From: Hexactinellida sp. DTS-2022
Taxonomy: Eukaryota; Porifera; Hexactinellida
Assembly (NCBI GenBank): GCA_028753945.1
Contig: JAPNXP010000001.1
Span: 4,082,501 to 4,146,500 of the forward strand
Direction of reading: 5' to 3'
Length of the DNA stretch: 64,000 bases
Under the pieces are notes generated by a model that saw only the letters and a list, made by a program, of their open reading frames with translations, searched no databases and was not told the DNA's origin. Of the stretch, positions 10,830 through 23,498 are shown one piece after another. How positions within the stretch are numbered: the first letter of the stretch is position 1; each line of letters starts with the position of its first letter. The position numbers and the translations under genes are program-made.

Positions 10830-11056
10830 TGTCCAAACTCTCTTCTTATTATAAATATGATTAACTTTAATTAATATATATATATAATACTTTCCTATTC
10901 ACTTATGTCTACATTGTAATTACCTTATTTTACTTAGCGTATAAATTGTATTATTAAATTCTTGTTACTTTATTTAAAACTCCTCCTACCCTATCCTATA
11001 TTTAAATCTTAAATCTGAATATCACTGATTTAATTACTTATATCTTTAAGAGAATG

Positions 11057-11221
11057 CTTATATAGAGCTGAGCTTTGTAGAGTTCAGATTTTTTCCCATA
11101 CTAAAAGCCCAGGCTTACTTTCTAAAGGTCAATTTCAAACTCTGGAAAAAAACTGACCTTTCTCCGTGCCTGAAACACATAGTGAAAAACAGAACTTTAC
11201 TAGAGCTGAGCTCTATATAAG
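11057..11221. mobile_element. MITE with TIR CTTATATAGAGCT
   Basis: 165 bp starting CTTATATAGAGCTGAGCT and ending AGCTGAGCTCTATATAAG; the ends match over 12-13 bp and further imperfect pairing continues (GAGTTC against GAACTT). There is no coding capacity and no clear target duplication, so the family is unassigned. Confidence 0.6.
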
Positions 11222-11579
11222 TAATTTCTATCTTTAATAGTACTCAACAAGTTCTAGCAGCATAATGACGTTTGTCAACATGTAGTAGATGCTTCAACAT
11301 TCATACACAATATGCTAAGTATGTGATTTATAAAATAGCAAAATTTTGATTTGAATTATTATGGGGTTGAACTATATAATGAGTAAATTCAATATTTAAT
11401 TTTTAAGTGCTTAATTTATAATAATTACGATTATTTTATACTGAGATACAGCCACATTCCAATTTGTGCCACTTGTTCTACAAGTGACACGTGGTGGGAC
11501 ACTTAATGGATATTGGCTGAAAATTACAATGTTTATTAATTTATAACTACATATAACAACATATTTAGTCAATTCAGAG

Positions 11580-11720
11580 TACAGTGGAACCCCGCTTAAC
11601 AGTCACCACAGAATAGCGGTCACTCCGATATACCCGACACTTCATATAGTAAATATTAACATTTATTTATTTCACAAATACGGCCTTTTTATCGGTGACC
11701 AAAATTTCCGGGTTCCACTA
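11580..11720. mobile_element. MITE, pogo/Tigger-like, TIR AGTGGAACCC
   Basis: 141 bp between TA dinucleotides. The left end reads TACAGTGGAACCCCGCTTAA; the right end reads GGGTTCCACTA. Internal words GCGGTCAC and GGTGACC pair as subterminal inverted repeats. Non-coding. Confidence 0.7.
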
Positions 11721-13022
11721 GTTTGAACAGCCAATAATCGCTTCCAGAAGAACATCGTGATGGATTAATATTCTTGTTCAAATACATAGTTATTTGAACA
11801 GGATCGGTTGATGTAGCACAATCTTGGATTATTTATGCAAATACAGTCGAAATCGGGGTTTTTTGCGTATCATTTTTTATTTTGCTACGAAAACACATTA
11901 AGATTTTTTACTATCTTAATGTGTTTTTCTTTGGATTATTTTGCCCCCTAAATTAGCTTCACTATAATGCCAGGTTCAATCAAAGATTACTGAATCTTTA
12001 CCAAGTATGATTAATTTTTAGATAGATTTAATAGATAGTTTTTGTACCTACTTATACAAGTTTTGTAGATTCCATACATAATTTCATTGGTAGTATTACA
12101 TATAGCTCTCATTGTTGTTGATTTAGTGTGTTGCAACTTGCAGCTTCAAAGTACATTTTATTGTCAAATACGGGTTTTTTGCTTATCGAGTGTTTTTGCC
12201 TCTTTTCCCGTGCATTAATTTTAATTTGGATATGGCTGAGGTGAAGTAATATTAGTAGTAAATTCATTTGTTTCGAAATATTTGTTGTTCTTTCTTTTGC
12301 AGCAAATATTCGCTGAAGCTATTGTGAATTTGAACTAATGCATACTTGAGTATGACTAAATTCGAAGTAGGTTAAAATAGCAAACTATCAAGTAAATTAA
12401 TTAGCAAAGACTACCAAAGGGCCTTAGCTAGCTAACTAGGGGCACTCATTAACCTAATAGAGCTGTGGTTGTAGGAGATATAATATATATCTTCTGCATT
12501 CTGACACCCACTAAACATAATTTACTTAGTTATAATTTTGTTCACTCATAAGTTATAACACATTTGGTATAGATGTCCTACGAAGAATGCTCCTCTTCTA
12601 AGTTTGGGAGCCAAATCACAATTGAATTCTTATAGTTTAGATTAATAGTGACTGAAGTTACCCGTTATTGTTATACTAAGGGATTTCATGCTGACTTCAT
12701 TAGCACATGCATACTTGTATGAATGTAGATTAGGAATTAGAACCCTGCTGATTAAATATCTGCCAAAGGAACTCATTTCTTAAATTACCTATCTATTCAA
12801 GCACGTTGTTATGAAAGTAATTTTACTTGATTTTCTGAATCGATTGATTCACCCCTGTTTGACTCATAAATCTGTTGGGGTGCGGTGAGATCAAACAGGC
12901 GCGTAGCTACCATTAATACAGGGACGTGCATCCATAGTAACTCCTCTGCTACACCACTATAAAATTTTAAAGTGTATTTGTGCAATTCAGATTAGAAATT
13001 TTGGATATATCGAAAAGACAAC

Positions 13023-16000
13023 ATGAGTGCAAAGGGTCCGGATTCTATGAAGGGACTGACCAAGTTCATTGGGGACATTCGTAACTGTAAATCGAAAGAG
13101 GCTGAAGTGAAACGAATTCAGAAAGAACTCTCCAATATTCGCGCTAAGTTCAAGACGGATAAAGGCCTCGAGGGTTACCAAAAGAAAAAGTACGTGTGTA
13201 AGCTCCTCTTCATGTTTCTGTTGGGAACAGAGATAGACTTTGGCTACCAAGAAGCCATCAACCTGCTCTCCTCTGTGAAGTACTCCGAGAAGCACATCGG
13301 CTATCTATTCATAACTGTGCTCGGGACTCCCACTCCTGAGATGGCTCGATCTGTCCTGCAAGCCATTCGCAATGACCTGCGCTCCCGTATCTCCATAAAC
13401 GTGTCACTCGCGCTTCAGGCAGTGGCCAATATCGGATCTGAACTGATGGCACAAGACCTGGGACACGAGATACCCCAGATCCTCATGAACCGTCAGATGG
13501 AGGACTTTGTTCGACAGAACGCGGCTCTCTCCTGGCTCAAGCTGATACGTGTACAGCCGGCACTCTTCTCAGGTTAGTTATTGCTTAGATTTGTCTATTG
13601 AGTTAAACATTAATTGAGTTACAACTACGTATTTAATCTACAAATTAGGTCTAGAAATACCTATTTGTGAATTGATTGATATATTACTGAAGTATTCATA
13701 ATACACCATGGTAATTCGTATACTGTAGTACTTATCTTATTATTGACTGTAGGCTCCATAGAAGAACACGGGCCTCAGCTGGGCCAGCTGATCAACGACA
13801 AGAACCTCGGCGTAGTTACCAGTGCGCTGGGGCTCCTGCAGGAAATGGCTATTCACAACCCCTCTCCGATACAGGGGGCAGTTAGCCACGCGGCCAGTCG
13901 CCTGGCTAAGTTGGTGCAGGGCCAGCCAAATGAGTTCGAGGATTACGGCTACCACTTTGTGGTGGCGCCCTGGCTGACGGTGAAATTGCTTCGCTTCCTG
14001 CAGTATTTCCCGCCGCCCGAAGACTCGCTAATCCAGGCTAGACTCAATGAGGCGCTTGACTCTATCCTCAACAAGGTACAGGAGCCTCCGCAGAGCAAGA
14101 AGATATACCATTCCAACGCTAAGAACGCTATTCTATTCGAGGCTATCTATCTGATAATACATCTGGACTATGAACACGCCCTCATGATACGTGCATGCAA
14201 TCACATTGGTTCATTCATGCAGCACAAAGAAGCCAACCTCCGCTACCTCACCATCGAGGTCATGGTGTTACTGGGCGCATCTGAGGTTTGCCACAACGCA
14301 GTGGTTAAGCACCTGGACACCGTACTCACCACCCTGAAGACGGACAGAGACATTTCAATCCGACAGAGGTGCGCTGATCTCCTCTACACCATGTGTGACC
14401 ACGACAATTCCGAGAATATAATTTCAGAACTGCTGGCTTACCTCGAGAAAGCTGACTACGCGATACGGGAGGAGCTGGTGCTGAAGATAGCTATTCTCGC
14501 TGAGAAGTTCGCAGTGGACTTCCTGTGGTATGTGAATACCATTCTCAACCTCATTCGTGTGGGTGGTGACTTCGTGAGTGAGGAGGTGTGGCATCGCGTT
14601 ATACAGATCGTAATAAACCGCGAGGACATACAGGGCTACGCTGCTAAGCTTTGCTTCGAGGCGCTGCAGGCGCCCGCCTGTCACGAAACTATGCTAAAGG
14701 TGGGAGGGTACATCCTGGGAGAGTTTGGGAACAATATCGCTGCGGACCCTCGGTCCAGCCCCTACATTCAGTTTCGTCTGCTGCACTCCAAATTCCTTCT
14801 GTGCTCCCCTGAAACCCGGGCACTGCTGCTCTCTACCTACATGAAGTTCATGAATCTGTTCCCCGAGCTGCGACCCACCATACAGGCTGAGATCGCCAAA
14901 GAGAATCAGACCAGGAACGCTAACGTGGAGCTGCAGCAGAGGGCTGTGGAGTACCTCTGTCTCAGTCGCATCGGAAACGACGCACTGCTCGGGAAGGTGC
15001 TGGAGGAGATGCCCCCCTTTCCAGAAAAGGAGAGCTCCTTGATGGCCAAGCTCCGCAAGAAGGCCCCTAGCGTACCCATTCACAAAGAAGAGAAGATCGC
15101 TTCCGCCGGATCTTCTGGGGACCTTCAACGTAACGTTGTCCCTTCTCCACAGCCCATATCCTCTACTCTCCTGGAGACCGCCAACAAGCGGTCCCCCGTC
15201 TCCAGCACACCGGTACAGCCGCAAGCTAGCCTACTGGAGCTAGGAAACTCTGTCAACGGAACTGCTGCTCTATCCGAGCTGGTGCTGGGCCCGACCGGGG
15301 AACCCTCTCTTTGTGAGGCTAGGAGCATCGAAGATGTCAAGAAGGACTTTCTTCTCAAGAATAATGGCGTTCTGTTTGAGAATGATTTGATTCAGATTGG
15401 AGTTAAGTCCGAATACTATACTGGAATAGGCAAGATCAATATCTTCTTTGGCAACAAGAGCAACTGCTTATTTACTAACTTCGAAGTCCATATCGTGATG
15501 AACCCCGAGACGAGTACTGGGCTAAATGTCACGCCCAAGTCTGACCCTCCCTCCAACATCGCGTCCGGCTCGCAGGAGCAGCAAGTGATTGAGGTAGAGT
15601 GTGTCGGGACCTTCTCCTCTCCTCCCGCCCTCGATGTCAAGTTCTCCGTGTCTGGCGCGAGCAACAACTTCACACTGCACTTACCTATATTCCTTTCCAA
15701 GTTCTTAGAGCCGACTAACATGTCACAGGACAACTTCTTCACTCGATGGAAGGCACTCGCTGGAGATAAGGAGTCACAGCGGATATTTGCTGCCACCAAG
15801 AAGATGGACAGGACCGTCGTTAGTAACATCCTCTCTGCATTTGGCCTCGCGGTCCTCAAAGAAATTGATCCCAACTTAAGTAACTACGTGTCCGCTGGCA
15901 TTGTCCAGATAAAGTCCGCTCCCTCCGGAGTGCTGCTACGTCTGGAGCCCAACGAACAGACTAACATGTATAGGCTAACCATTCGCTCTTCGAAGGGCTC

Positions 16001-16043
16001 TGTCAGTAAAGACATGCAGTACCTACTAACTGATCTGTTTTAG
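13023..16043 (+). CDS. AP2A: AP-2 complex subunit alpha (alpha-adaptin)
   Basis: Exons 13023-13572 and 13753-16043 (donor GTTAGT, phase 1) encode 946 aa, in line with the usual 940-980. Alpha-adaptin is the large AP-2 subunit that binds plasma-membrane PIP2 and clathrin accessory proteins during endocytosis. The N-terminal trunk is an alpha-solenoid starting MKGLTKFIGDIRNCKSKEAE, with the basic KKKYVCKLLF stretch used for phosphoinositide contact. Highly conserved blocks include SNAKNAILFE, TADYAIREE-like ADYAIREELVLK, and QAPACHE..VGGYILGEFGN. A Ser/Pro-rich hinge (about 620-710) precedes the ear, whose platform pocket FFTRWKAL retains the Phe and Trp that hold DPF/W motifs. Codon use is GC-rich against AT-rich flanks. 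One intron is remarkable, as orthologues usually have many. Confidence 0.97.
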
Positions 16044-16480
16044 GCGCTCTAATGGTTTGAGTGGTGTGTCCTGTAGTTTTTAAGATTTCACCGTGTACAA
16101 ATATCCATTGGTGATCTGTACAGAGTACAGACTTTCTATTACCGGCCATTAGTGTATATTGTTTCTTTCTGTTATAACTAGAATTGGACTTAGATGAATA
16201 ACTTGATTTATGTTTGTGTTGTTTGTGTCTCATTATATACCCGTTATTGCTTTTAACCATTTGATTACATTTATCCTAGGAGTATTATTAATTTATGCAA
16301 TTCTTATTCGTATGTACTGTTGCTGTTGACTGTTGCTTAATTCACATTTGGGGCATATTATTTCTTGTTAAGTAGCATTCACATTGGGGCTCTAGATTAT
16401 TTAATGCTCATTTGAAGTTAATAATGGGTCTTGATTTTGTTTCTTTTGTAGCAAGGTTGAAATCGCTTCAACCATATACG

Positions 16481-16635
16481 CAGGGGCGGATCTAGAGGGG
16501 GGGCAAGGGGGTCCGGCCCCCCCCTGAGATTTTTCTCATGGGCCCCCATTACCCCTCTTACTGTCGCTCGTTTCACTCGCTCCATACCCCTACAAATTTG
16601 GGCCCCCCTGAGTCGAAGGGCTGTATCCGCCCCTG
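16481..16635. mobile_element. hAT MITE with perfect 8-bp target duplication
   Basis: 155 bp from CAGGGGCGGATC to GTATCCGCCCCTG. CATATACG flanks both sides (16473-16480 and 16636-16643), the 8-bp target duplication expected of hAT. The interior is a C-rich and G-rich inverted sequence (GGGGGGGC.. against ..GCCCCCC). Non-coding; the perfect flanks suggest a fairly recent insertion. Confidence 0.9.
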
Positions 16636-16851
16636 CATATACGTGTATTGATCTAACTGCGAATAGCGAATAATGATAATAGGTATCCAACGATTAGAGT
16701 CAATTATCAACTATTTACCAAAATTGTATTTCCCCTCCAAATATTGAACTATTCGGTTGCAACCTTGATTCATAATATTGTAGTAGTAATATTTTACTTT
16801 TTTCTAATACTGACACTCGAATATGTCTTATTTTGGTAAGTACAATCTAAT

Positions 16852-17039
16852 TACAGTAGAACCTCGTTAGTACGAACACATCTAATACGAATTTCTGGAT
16901 AAGACGAACAAACAGATCCGCAAAATCAAGTCTCTACAATGCATATTGATGGGTATTACTCCGGTTAATACGAACTCCGGATAAAGCGAACGAAATTTTC
17001 ACCGTCGGTTGGTGTTCGTATTAACGAGGTTCCACTATA
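16852..17039. mobile_element. MITE, pogo/Tigger-like, TIR AGAACCTCGTTA
   Basis: 188 bp bounded by TA. The left end CAGTAGAACCTCGTTAGTAC pairs with the right end GTATTAACGAGGTTCCACTA. Interior words AATACGAACTCCGGATAA recur in the copies at 30715-30871 and 34267-34369, marking one family. Confidence 0.85.
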
Positions 17040-19284
17040 TATTAATGTACGTTGTGCGCTAAAATTTTAATCTACCATCTACACTACACTCTAACCTCCC
17101 TTAAATAATGTGCTAGAGAACCTTCTGGTTAAGAAATTCTCTTTTTCAGAATTTTTCGTTTTACATTCTATAAAGTGTAGTTTATTAACTTTATTTAAAT
17201 AAGTAGTATTTATTCGACAAGTAGAAAATCTAAAATTACAGCTGTGCCGACAGCATTTTCTTTTGGAGGCACTATATTTTGGTATAGTGCCTTCATGAAT
17301 AAATGGTGTCAACAGTAAATATATGTGCTAGGACATTTATACACAAGTCATTGAGACAGTTTGTACAGAGACATTCATTGTGTACAAGTCTGGTAAGAAT
17401 AAATGCTCAAAATCACTTTTACTAAAGCAGTTTTAATGATAATTGAGGTGTTGAAGATAATGAGCTCATTATCTGTATTGTAGAGAATTAACTTTAATAA
17501 TGAGATATCATCAAACGAGATTAGATTTACACAAATTAGATTTAAACTTAATTTTTAGAGAATAATTCTATTGCACCGGAATAATTATATTGCACTAAAA
17601 AAAATTCAATTTGTACTCACTTGTTAATTTCTCAAGTCAAAATCCATTTCACCAGGGTTTATATATTATTCAAATTGACCCTGGGGGCTGGGGCACCCCG
17701 CTATTATATATGGGTGCATTATGTGTCAAATATTAATTATTGGAAATTAATTGTAATACTAATTAATATTCCTTGTAACAAATGTAGCATGCAGATTAAT
17801 AATCATACTCAACAACACGAATAACTCATATTTAAGGATCGGATAGTAAAATGGAACATCAGAGAACTATCTAAATTCGGAAGGAAAAATTTGGAGAATT
17901 ATTTCAGTTATTTGTGAAGGCAGCTTTCCAACCAGATTAGAACAGAATTGAACACGATTGTGTGTGAGATCTATGAGTGACGTAACTTCTTCCTAACTAC
18001 TTCAGTCAGTTCGTGAATCATCTGAGTAGTGTTATAGTATTGGAACAATATCTGAGGCTGTATCTAGTGGTATATATTGTGTCACAGAAGTTGGGAATTA
18101 GACGATGTTGTTAGTTATTAACAGTTTAAGAGTAATGACATTTTTCACTACCGACTTATACAATTTGGCCTCATAGAATTAATGATTTGTCAGTTGGGCG
18201 AGTAATCTACTTCTTAACAGTTGAGAGCTGTCTTTCAAAGGGAATAGCTGTGAGAGAACAAGCAATGCTTTGCTATTTTATAGTTTACACCAAGGCAGGG
18301 CTGGTAGAATTCACATTAACAGAAGTTTTACTGTTTGCTGGTAACACCAATGTATAATAGCTTAGTTAATCTTCGAAAACAGTTCGAGCTGTTTTGAGTA
18401 TACTAAGAGGTGGTAATACATCAACAAACTACAGATATAATATATACGTGCGTACTTACAAACTTCTTCCCAAGTAATTTCTTAAATCCGAATTAAAAAT
18501 CATATTATGTATCAACCGACAGAGTCAACCTTCTATACACAAATGATTATTATCGAGCAAATTCAAAATATCCAATCCACAATTAATAGTAACTAATCAG
18601 ACAATTATTTACTATTAATTGTTTAAATTAAAATACCTTTAGAGGGGGAATAACTTTGACTAGCAGCTGGTAAGCTGTTAATACCAATCGGTAGACTTCC
18701 GTTAATGAGAATTCTAACAGCCCTATTGTTAAATCAGAAAAGGCGATTCAGACAACTAGAACAAATTCCACTTCTGAAACGTATAATGTACTTCACTAAT
18801 CCGAACGAATTCATTAATCGGAACAGAAGATTTTGGAATCGGAACACCTCTGTTCGGATTAGCGAGGGTGTACTGTACTATCTTTAACAATGCAGATACT
18901 TCCGAACTAAAGATACATCACTGACTGGACCTCTGTGAGTGTCGAATTTGAGACAACTGCACCAGTTGTCTACAAATATAAATTTCTCATTAAATAGTAG
19001 TGTTTTGTTCAAATTATTATTAATCAGTGCGATAAACATGTATTTTACGTATATCATAATGTATTTAATTGCATGTTTCTATCTTATTTTATTCCTGCAC
19101 TTGATTAATTCTGATTCATCAATTATGTATGTTTTCACATTATTTATTAGGTGAAAATACAGTCAACTCCGCTTAATCGGATCACTTGGTTAAGCGGAGA
19201 ACCCAATTAACCGAAAGTATTATATTTTTGAGGGTCTAACTATCTATTACTACTATAATATTAATATACGTATATATTAACCAT

Positions 19285-19536
19285 CATGGGCGCCGAAACT
19301 CTCCAACGCTAGGGGGGGTGTGACGTAATATTCAAAGTTCAAAAACTATACGTATGGGGAATTTGGGATAGAATCAATGTTGGACGGGTATAATTGTATA
19401 GATATATACATCATCCACTGATATTTATACAAACTCACTATGGAATCATTATTTTCCCGTTTTTCTTCCCTGACTGCTCCTCGGCCAGGGGGGGTGACAC
19501 CCTCCCTGACCCCCCCCCCCCCTTTCGGCGCCTATG
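19285..19536. mobile_element. hAT-like MITE with TIR CAT(G/A)GGCGCCGAAA
   Basis: 252 bp from CATGGGCGCCGAAA to TTTCGGCGCCTATG; the ends differ at one base in 14. TTAACCAT precedes and TTAACCAG follows, an 8-bp duplication with one mismatch. The interior carries opposed G-run and C-run tracts (AGGGGGGGTGT, a C14 tract). Non-coding. Confidence 0.8.
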
Positions 19537-20424
19537 TTAACCAGTGACCCCATGACGCATGTGTTTTAAATCTTGAAATTACAATTATTATTTATACATT
19601 TTAATTTATTCAAAATACTGTAGATCTCGGTTATAACGTACCTGATTAGTACATAATTCGGCTTAGTAGATTCTAAATCTTTTAACCCAAGTTAATAAAA
19701 CAGTATTTATATTTATTTCAATGTAGGGTAAACTGTGTTACTGAGTTCACTCTGATGATACATACTTATTTCAAATCTCGTGGGGTACACGAAGAGTCGC
19801 GAATATCATCTGTCCTGAAATCTTAATTAAGGCAGATTTTTACAAGGAAATATATTGACTTGAGTCATCGAGTCAATTCGACTCGCAAATTACTGACTCA
19901 TGCAAAGTCCTAAATATAGTATTGATTGACCCATTAAGAAAATCTGATAACCGTATAATGTCATTATCAAAAGTAAGATTATACTGTCATGGACTTAGTT
20001 TCTGATAGGGAAATGACACTGGAAAGTTTCTAGTCTATTGAACTCGCTTATATCGAACTAATTGTCCCAACCCCTTCTATTTTACCGAGCTAACTAATTA
20101 ATTAATTAATTAACTGTATGAAGTTTTATATAATAGTTAATTGAGTTACTTCATTAATTAAACTACCCATTAGTTCGCCGAATAGCAATCGCTCTAATAG
20201 AAATTTTGCTCTCTTAAGAGTTATTTTCAGTCTCCAAGCATTAATTATGTTCCTCTAATAGCAAGTTCGCTTTTTACAGTAAATTTTGTGCAAATTGCGG
20301 CTTGCTATTACGCGAAAACTACTTGTACTACAATTTACTAGAACACCAACCAATACACTAGAGGTTTGAATTATACTCGAAAATAATAAGTAATGAAACA
20401 TAATTCATGTGATATCATATTATT

Positions 20425-22014
20425 TTAAGATTTCGCCTTCAAAAGCGACTCTTCTAGCTGTCGGTAGCGTACCAGCATTTCTCGGTAGATAGGTACAAAC
20501 TCACTTCTAGGCTTTGTTGCGAAACTACACTTGACTGCCTGCTCCACTAAGTGAGGATAAGAGGTGTTTATTTTCGCATTGGTGCAGAACAGAGCTCTAA
20601 TAGCTGCACCCAGACACGCGGAATTACTGGTACTGTCCACTACGCACACTCTGCAGTCGAATATGTCAGCAATCATCTGTAGTATGTGCGGGTTGTTAGA
20701 AGCTCCCCCAGTAGCCAGCACACGGCTGCCTGGGCTGGTGAGATAGCCGAGAGAGGACGAGTGAAGTCGTTTCGCGAGAAGCTGTCCCTCTAAGATAGCT
20801 CTTACCTGTTGTTCTGGGGTAACCTCAGTGATAGGATTAGAGGCTCTGTCGAATATATATACCCCCTGGAGTCCAGGTGTAATTTCCGCATCAAAGAAGT
20901 ACATTCCAATTATTCCTTCGTTACCAGGAGGGGTCCTGTCTATCAGAGAGTTAAAGCTATCCCAGCTCCCCTCCGCACAGGTGTCCCTTATCCTCTCGCG
21001 AGCCAGAGAAGCGTTCTTGTAGCAGAGGAGTCCCATATAGCTGCCATGGTCCAAGGGGCTGACAAACACGTGTCCCATCAGAGAGGGGACGGGCGCAGCG
21101 AGGGAGAGGAACAGAGTGTCACTGGTGCCTAAGCTGATCACAATATCGCCTGGACACGCAGGAAGGCCTGACAATGAACTGGGGTTATCTCCTGTGAAGC
21201 TCAGCACTTTGCATGTTTTATTGAATCCATAGCGTGAATGGAAGTAGAGGTGTACTTCACCGAGGATAGCGCTGGATGGCACTGGGGGTCCCAGCATCTG
21301 GGCCAGCCTCTCTCCCCCACTGGCCAGTAGCAGACGCTCCTCCCACTGCTTACTCTTAATGTTAAGCAGATTCATTCCAGACCCGTCGCTATAATCTATC
21401 GGGGCCACCGAGCCCAGCAGGAGACTGGCGCCAAAACTACTCACCAGAGAGATACGCGCTATTTTCTCGGGAGATACTCCTTTGATAATCTTTGATATTT
21501 GATTCCCTGTGAACCGCTCATATCCCCGCGAGCCTGTGAGTGCAGAGAGGGCGATAGGGCCCCCTGCAGCCTCCTCGAGTCTTTTGCACTCTTCTGCAGT
21601 GGAAGAGTCCATCCACACCGGTGAGTCCGGCACTGCGAATGCATCTGTGAGGTTATCTCTCAGGGAAATACCCGGATCCAATCTTTGAAGTAGTCCCGTG
21701 CCTACCTCCGACCAGTAAACACTACCATGTTGTTGACCCGCCCCAGAAATGCAAGCTACCTTATCAAAGGGAAATTGGGAGCTCTTGAGCCTCTCTAAGA
21801 TCTTATCTAGTGCACTCACCCACATGAGAGGCGGGGCAGTCACCCTCAGAGGCTCCTCGGGGTAGCGATGCACTCCGCCTTGTGTCTTATACTCGGAAAG
21901 ATGCTCGTCGAATTGGATTGATTCTTCAAATAGTATCTGAAGGGATTCTGTAATAGCGATAACCTTCAACTGTTGAGTGCTGAAGTCGAATCCAAGGTAG
22001 AGACTGTCTGACAT
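20425..22014 (-). CDS. XYLB: xylulose kinase
   Basis: A 529-aa FGGY-family sugar kinase, which phosphorylates D-xylulose to D-xylulose 5-phosphate, linking the glucuronate-xylulose route to the pentose phosphate pathway in the cytosol. I place the start at the ATG at 22012-22014 because the nine-residue upstream extension opens with TTG. Conserved features: N-terminal phosphate-binding GFDFSTQQLK, substrate loop SGAGQQHGSVYW, PVWMDSST, LTGSRGYERFTGNQI, SYSPIDYSDGSGMN-like APIDYSDGSGMNLL, FTGDNPSSL, GTSDTLFLS and ATGGASNN near the ADP site. Length matches human XYLB (about 536). The gene is a single exon with no damage. It converges with AP-2 alpha across a 4.4-kb gap. Confidence 0.96.
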   Translation of the reverse strand: MSDSLYLGFDFSTQQLKVIAITESLQILFEESIQFDEHLSEYKTQGGVHRYPEEPLRVTAPPLMWVSALDKILERLKSSQFPFDKVACISGAGQQHGSVYWSEVGTGLLQRLDPGISLRDNLTDAFAVPDSPVWMDSSTAEECKRLEEAAGGPIALSALTGSRGYERFTGNQISKIIKGVSPEKIARISLVSSFGASLLLGSVAPIDYSDGSGMNLLNIKSKQWEERLLLASGGERLAQMLGPPVPSSAILGEVHLYFHSRYGFNKTCKVLSFTGDNPSSLSGLPACPGDIVISLGTSDTLFLSLAAPVPSLMGHVFVSPLDHGSYMGLLCYKNASLARERIRDTCAEGSWDSFNSLIDRTPPGNEGIIGMYFFDAEITPGLQGVYIFDRASNPITEVTPEQQVRAILEGQLLAKRLHSSSLGYLTSPGSRVLATGGASNNPHILQMIADIFDCRVCVVDSTSNSACLGAAIRALFCTNAKINTSYPHLVEQAVKCSFATKPRSEFVPIYREMLVRYRQLEESLLKAKS

Positions 22015-22089
22015 AAATCTATTGTCTATTGAATTCAATAAATCATTACAAATAGTATAATAATATAATTCCAGTGCTAAATCTTCATA

Positions 22090-22277
22090 TACAGTCGGCT
22101 CCGCTTAATAGAGCCACCGGTTAATAGATTTCTCCCCTTATGGGGTCAGAATTTGACAGGATTTATAGGACGGAATGACAGTTTTGCTTAAAATATTTTC
22201 GGTTAATACATTTCTCCACTTATTCGGGTCAAAGTAACCTTGTCCCGAGGTGACTCTATTAAGCAGAGTCGACTGTA
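22090..22277. mobile_element. MITE, pogo/Tigger-like, TIR CAGTCGGCTCCGCTTAA
   Basis: 188 bp between TA dinucleotides. The left end CAGTCGGCTCCGCTTAATAG pairs with the right end CTATTAAGCAGAGTCGACTG with few mismatches. It lies 76 bp upstream of the xylulokinase start codon, so it could sit in that gene's promoter or 5' UTR. Confidence 0.88.
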
Positions 22278-22508
22278 TATTAATTGAAAGGTCTCTGGTT
22301 ATTAGTGGTAATAATTGTGCTACTAATGCGATCACAGACAAATATACCATGGAAACGTATAAAGGCAGTATTCCTTTGAGTCCTTTATTAAAATTATTTC
22401 ATCAACACCCCATAAACTTGACTTCTAATGTGTGTCTTTGCTCATCAAGCAACATCTCTACATTATACTGTGCTGACTAAACTTAAATAAACTGACCTGG
22501 GGCAGAAC

Positions 22509-22681
22509 CAGGGGCGGTCGCAGGATTTGGCCAGCCCTGGGCAAAAGAGCAGCTTTTAGTATAAATCCGGGGCATGCTCCATGTAATTATACTGCCAATT
22601 GGGCTGGAATCCGGGGCAAAATATTTTACCCGGGGCATTTGCCCCGGATGCCCCCCCCCCCCCCCCCTAGCACCGCCACTG
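22509..22681. mobile_element. hAT MITE, 7/8 target duplication
   Basis: 173 bp from CAGGGGCGGTCGCAGG to AGCACCGCCACTG; GGCAGAAC precedes and GGCAGAAG follows. The interior has repeated CCGGGGCA and CCCCGG words and a long C tract. It is related to the 16481 and 27351 elements by its terminal GGCGG/CCGCC blocks. Confidence 0.82.
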
Positions 22682-23436
22682 GGCAGAAGTAAATTATTTA
22701 CCGCAGAACTAGCATTGAGATAGAGGAGACGCTATCACTCTGAGGTTGCTAGTAGCCTAGTACTATACTGCTGACGCAGTATTGAATTTACTAGTTAGCT
22801 GGTGTTATTTCGTATTCTCTTTACAGGAATGTACTACAGTAGACCCTCGCTAAACAGAACAGAGGTGTTCCGATTCAAAAAAAAATTTGTTCCGATTAGT
22901 GAATTCGTTCGAATTAGTGAAGTAATACATTTTCTATAGGCCTCTATAAAATGGACCCCAATAACCCGAACCAAACGTGTCCAAACCTTTTTAATTCAAA
23001 CTAAACCATAGCCTACTAGTAGGCTATGACTAAACATATAGTAAATACTTATCTGGGATTTATTTTCTTATTAGTAGGGTCAAAATCTAAGATTGCGTGA
23101 ACAACCTCTGGCAAGTTAAGTTGATGCCTGATTCTGATACTTTATGGTATATCTCGCGATTTAAGCTCCCATGCCGCTCTCGAAATTTGGGCAAACTTTT
23201 TTTATAGCGACAAATTCAAAGGGCCTCCGACAATCATTTTGAAAAATTAAGTGCCCTCTGAACATTTCATAAATTGAGATTAGAGTGTTTTAGAACAGTA
23301 TAAAATTACTAGCGAACTGAGAATTTCAACTCAATCGGACTATACTCTTATTGTAATAGCCTTTTGATGATTCAAAACCTCATTGTCACCATGGGAGGTC
23401 CATTCTTTAACTATTTTTTAAGGGATTTGAAGCATA

Positions 23437-23498
23437 TCTGTTACACGCAACAAAGTAACATACACGGTCTGTTACACGCAACAAAGTAACATACACGG
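23437..23498. repeat. 31-bp tandem duplication
   Basis: TCTGTTACACGCAACAAAGT and the eleven bases after it are repeated exactly twice, unit boundaries 23437-23467 and 23468-23498. Degenerate GTTGCATG and GCAACA words follow to about 23580. No function evident. Confidence 0.8.

Larger units (their letters stand above)
10830..13022. other. gene-free interval with MITEs
   Basis: About 2.2 kb between the tetraspanin and AP-2 alpha genes. It contains two inverted-repeat elements (11057-11221 and 11580-11720), a dispersed repeat (about 11440-11530; words TACTGAGATACAG, TTGGCTGAAAAT) shared with 62760-62885, and a decayed element near 11840-11930 that shares CAGTCGAAATCGGG with 31232-31404. No exon is evident. 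The AP-2 promoter must lie at the right end. Confidence 0.55.
16044..20424. other. 4.4-kb gene-free interval
   Basis: Between AP-2 alpha and the convergent xylulokinase gene. It holds hAT MITEs at 16481 and 19285, a pogo-like MITE at 16852, a partial MITE ending TACTGTA at 18877 (same family as 22835), a solo MITE end at 19158 (CAGTCAACTCCGCTTAATCG), and a decayed element near 20170-20320 with GCTATTAG-type words related to 62896-63073. The stretch 17.3-18.7 kb shows nothing I recognise. No conserved coding frame was found on either strand. Confidence 0.55.

Noticed and set aside
13740-15874. Several long minus-strand frames opposite AP-2 alpha
   Set aside because: Shadow frames of a GC-rich conserved gene; none resembles a known protein.
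20090-20170. TTAATTAATTAA run as a possible regulatory site
   Set aside because: Simple AT repeat; similar runs occur at 31.5 and 31.9 kb without relation to genes.
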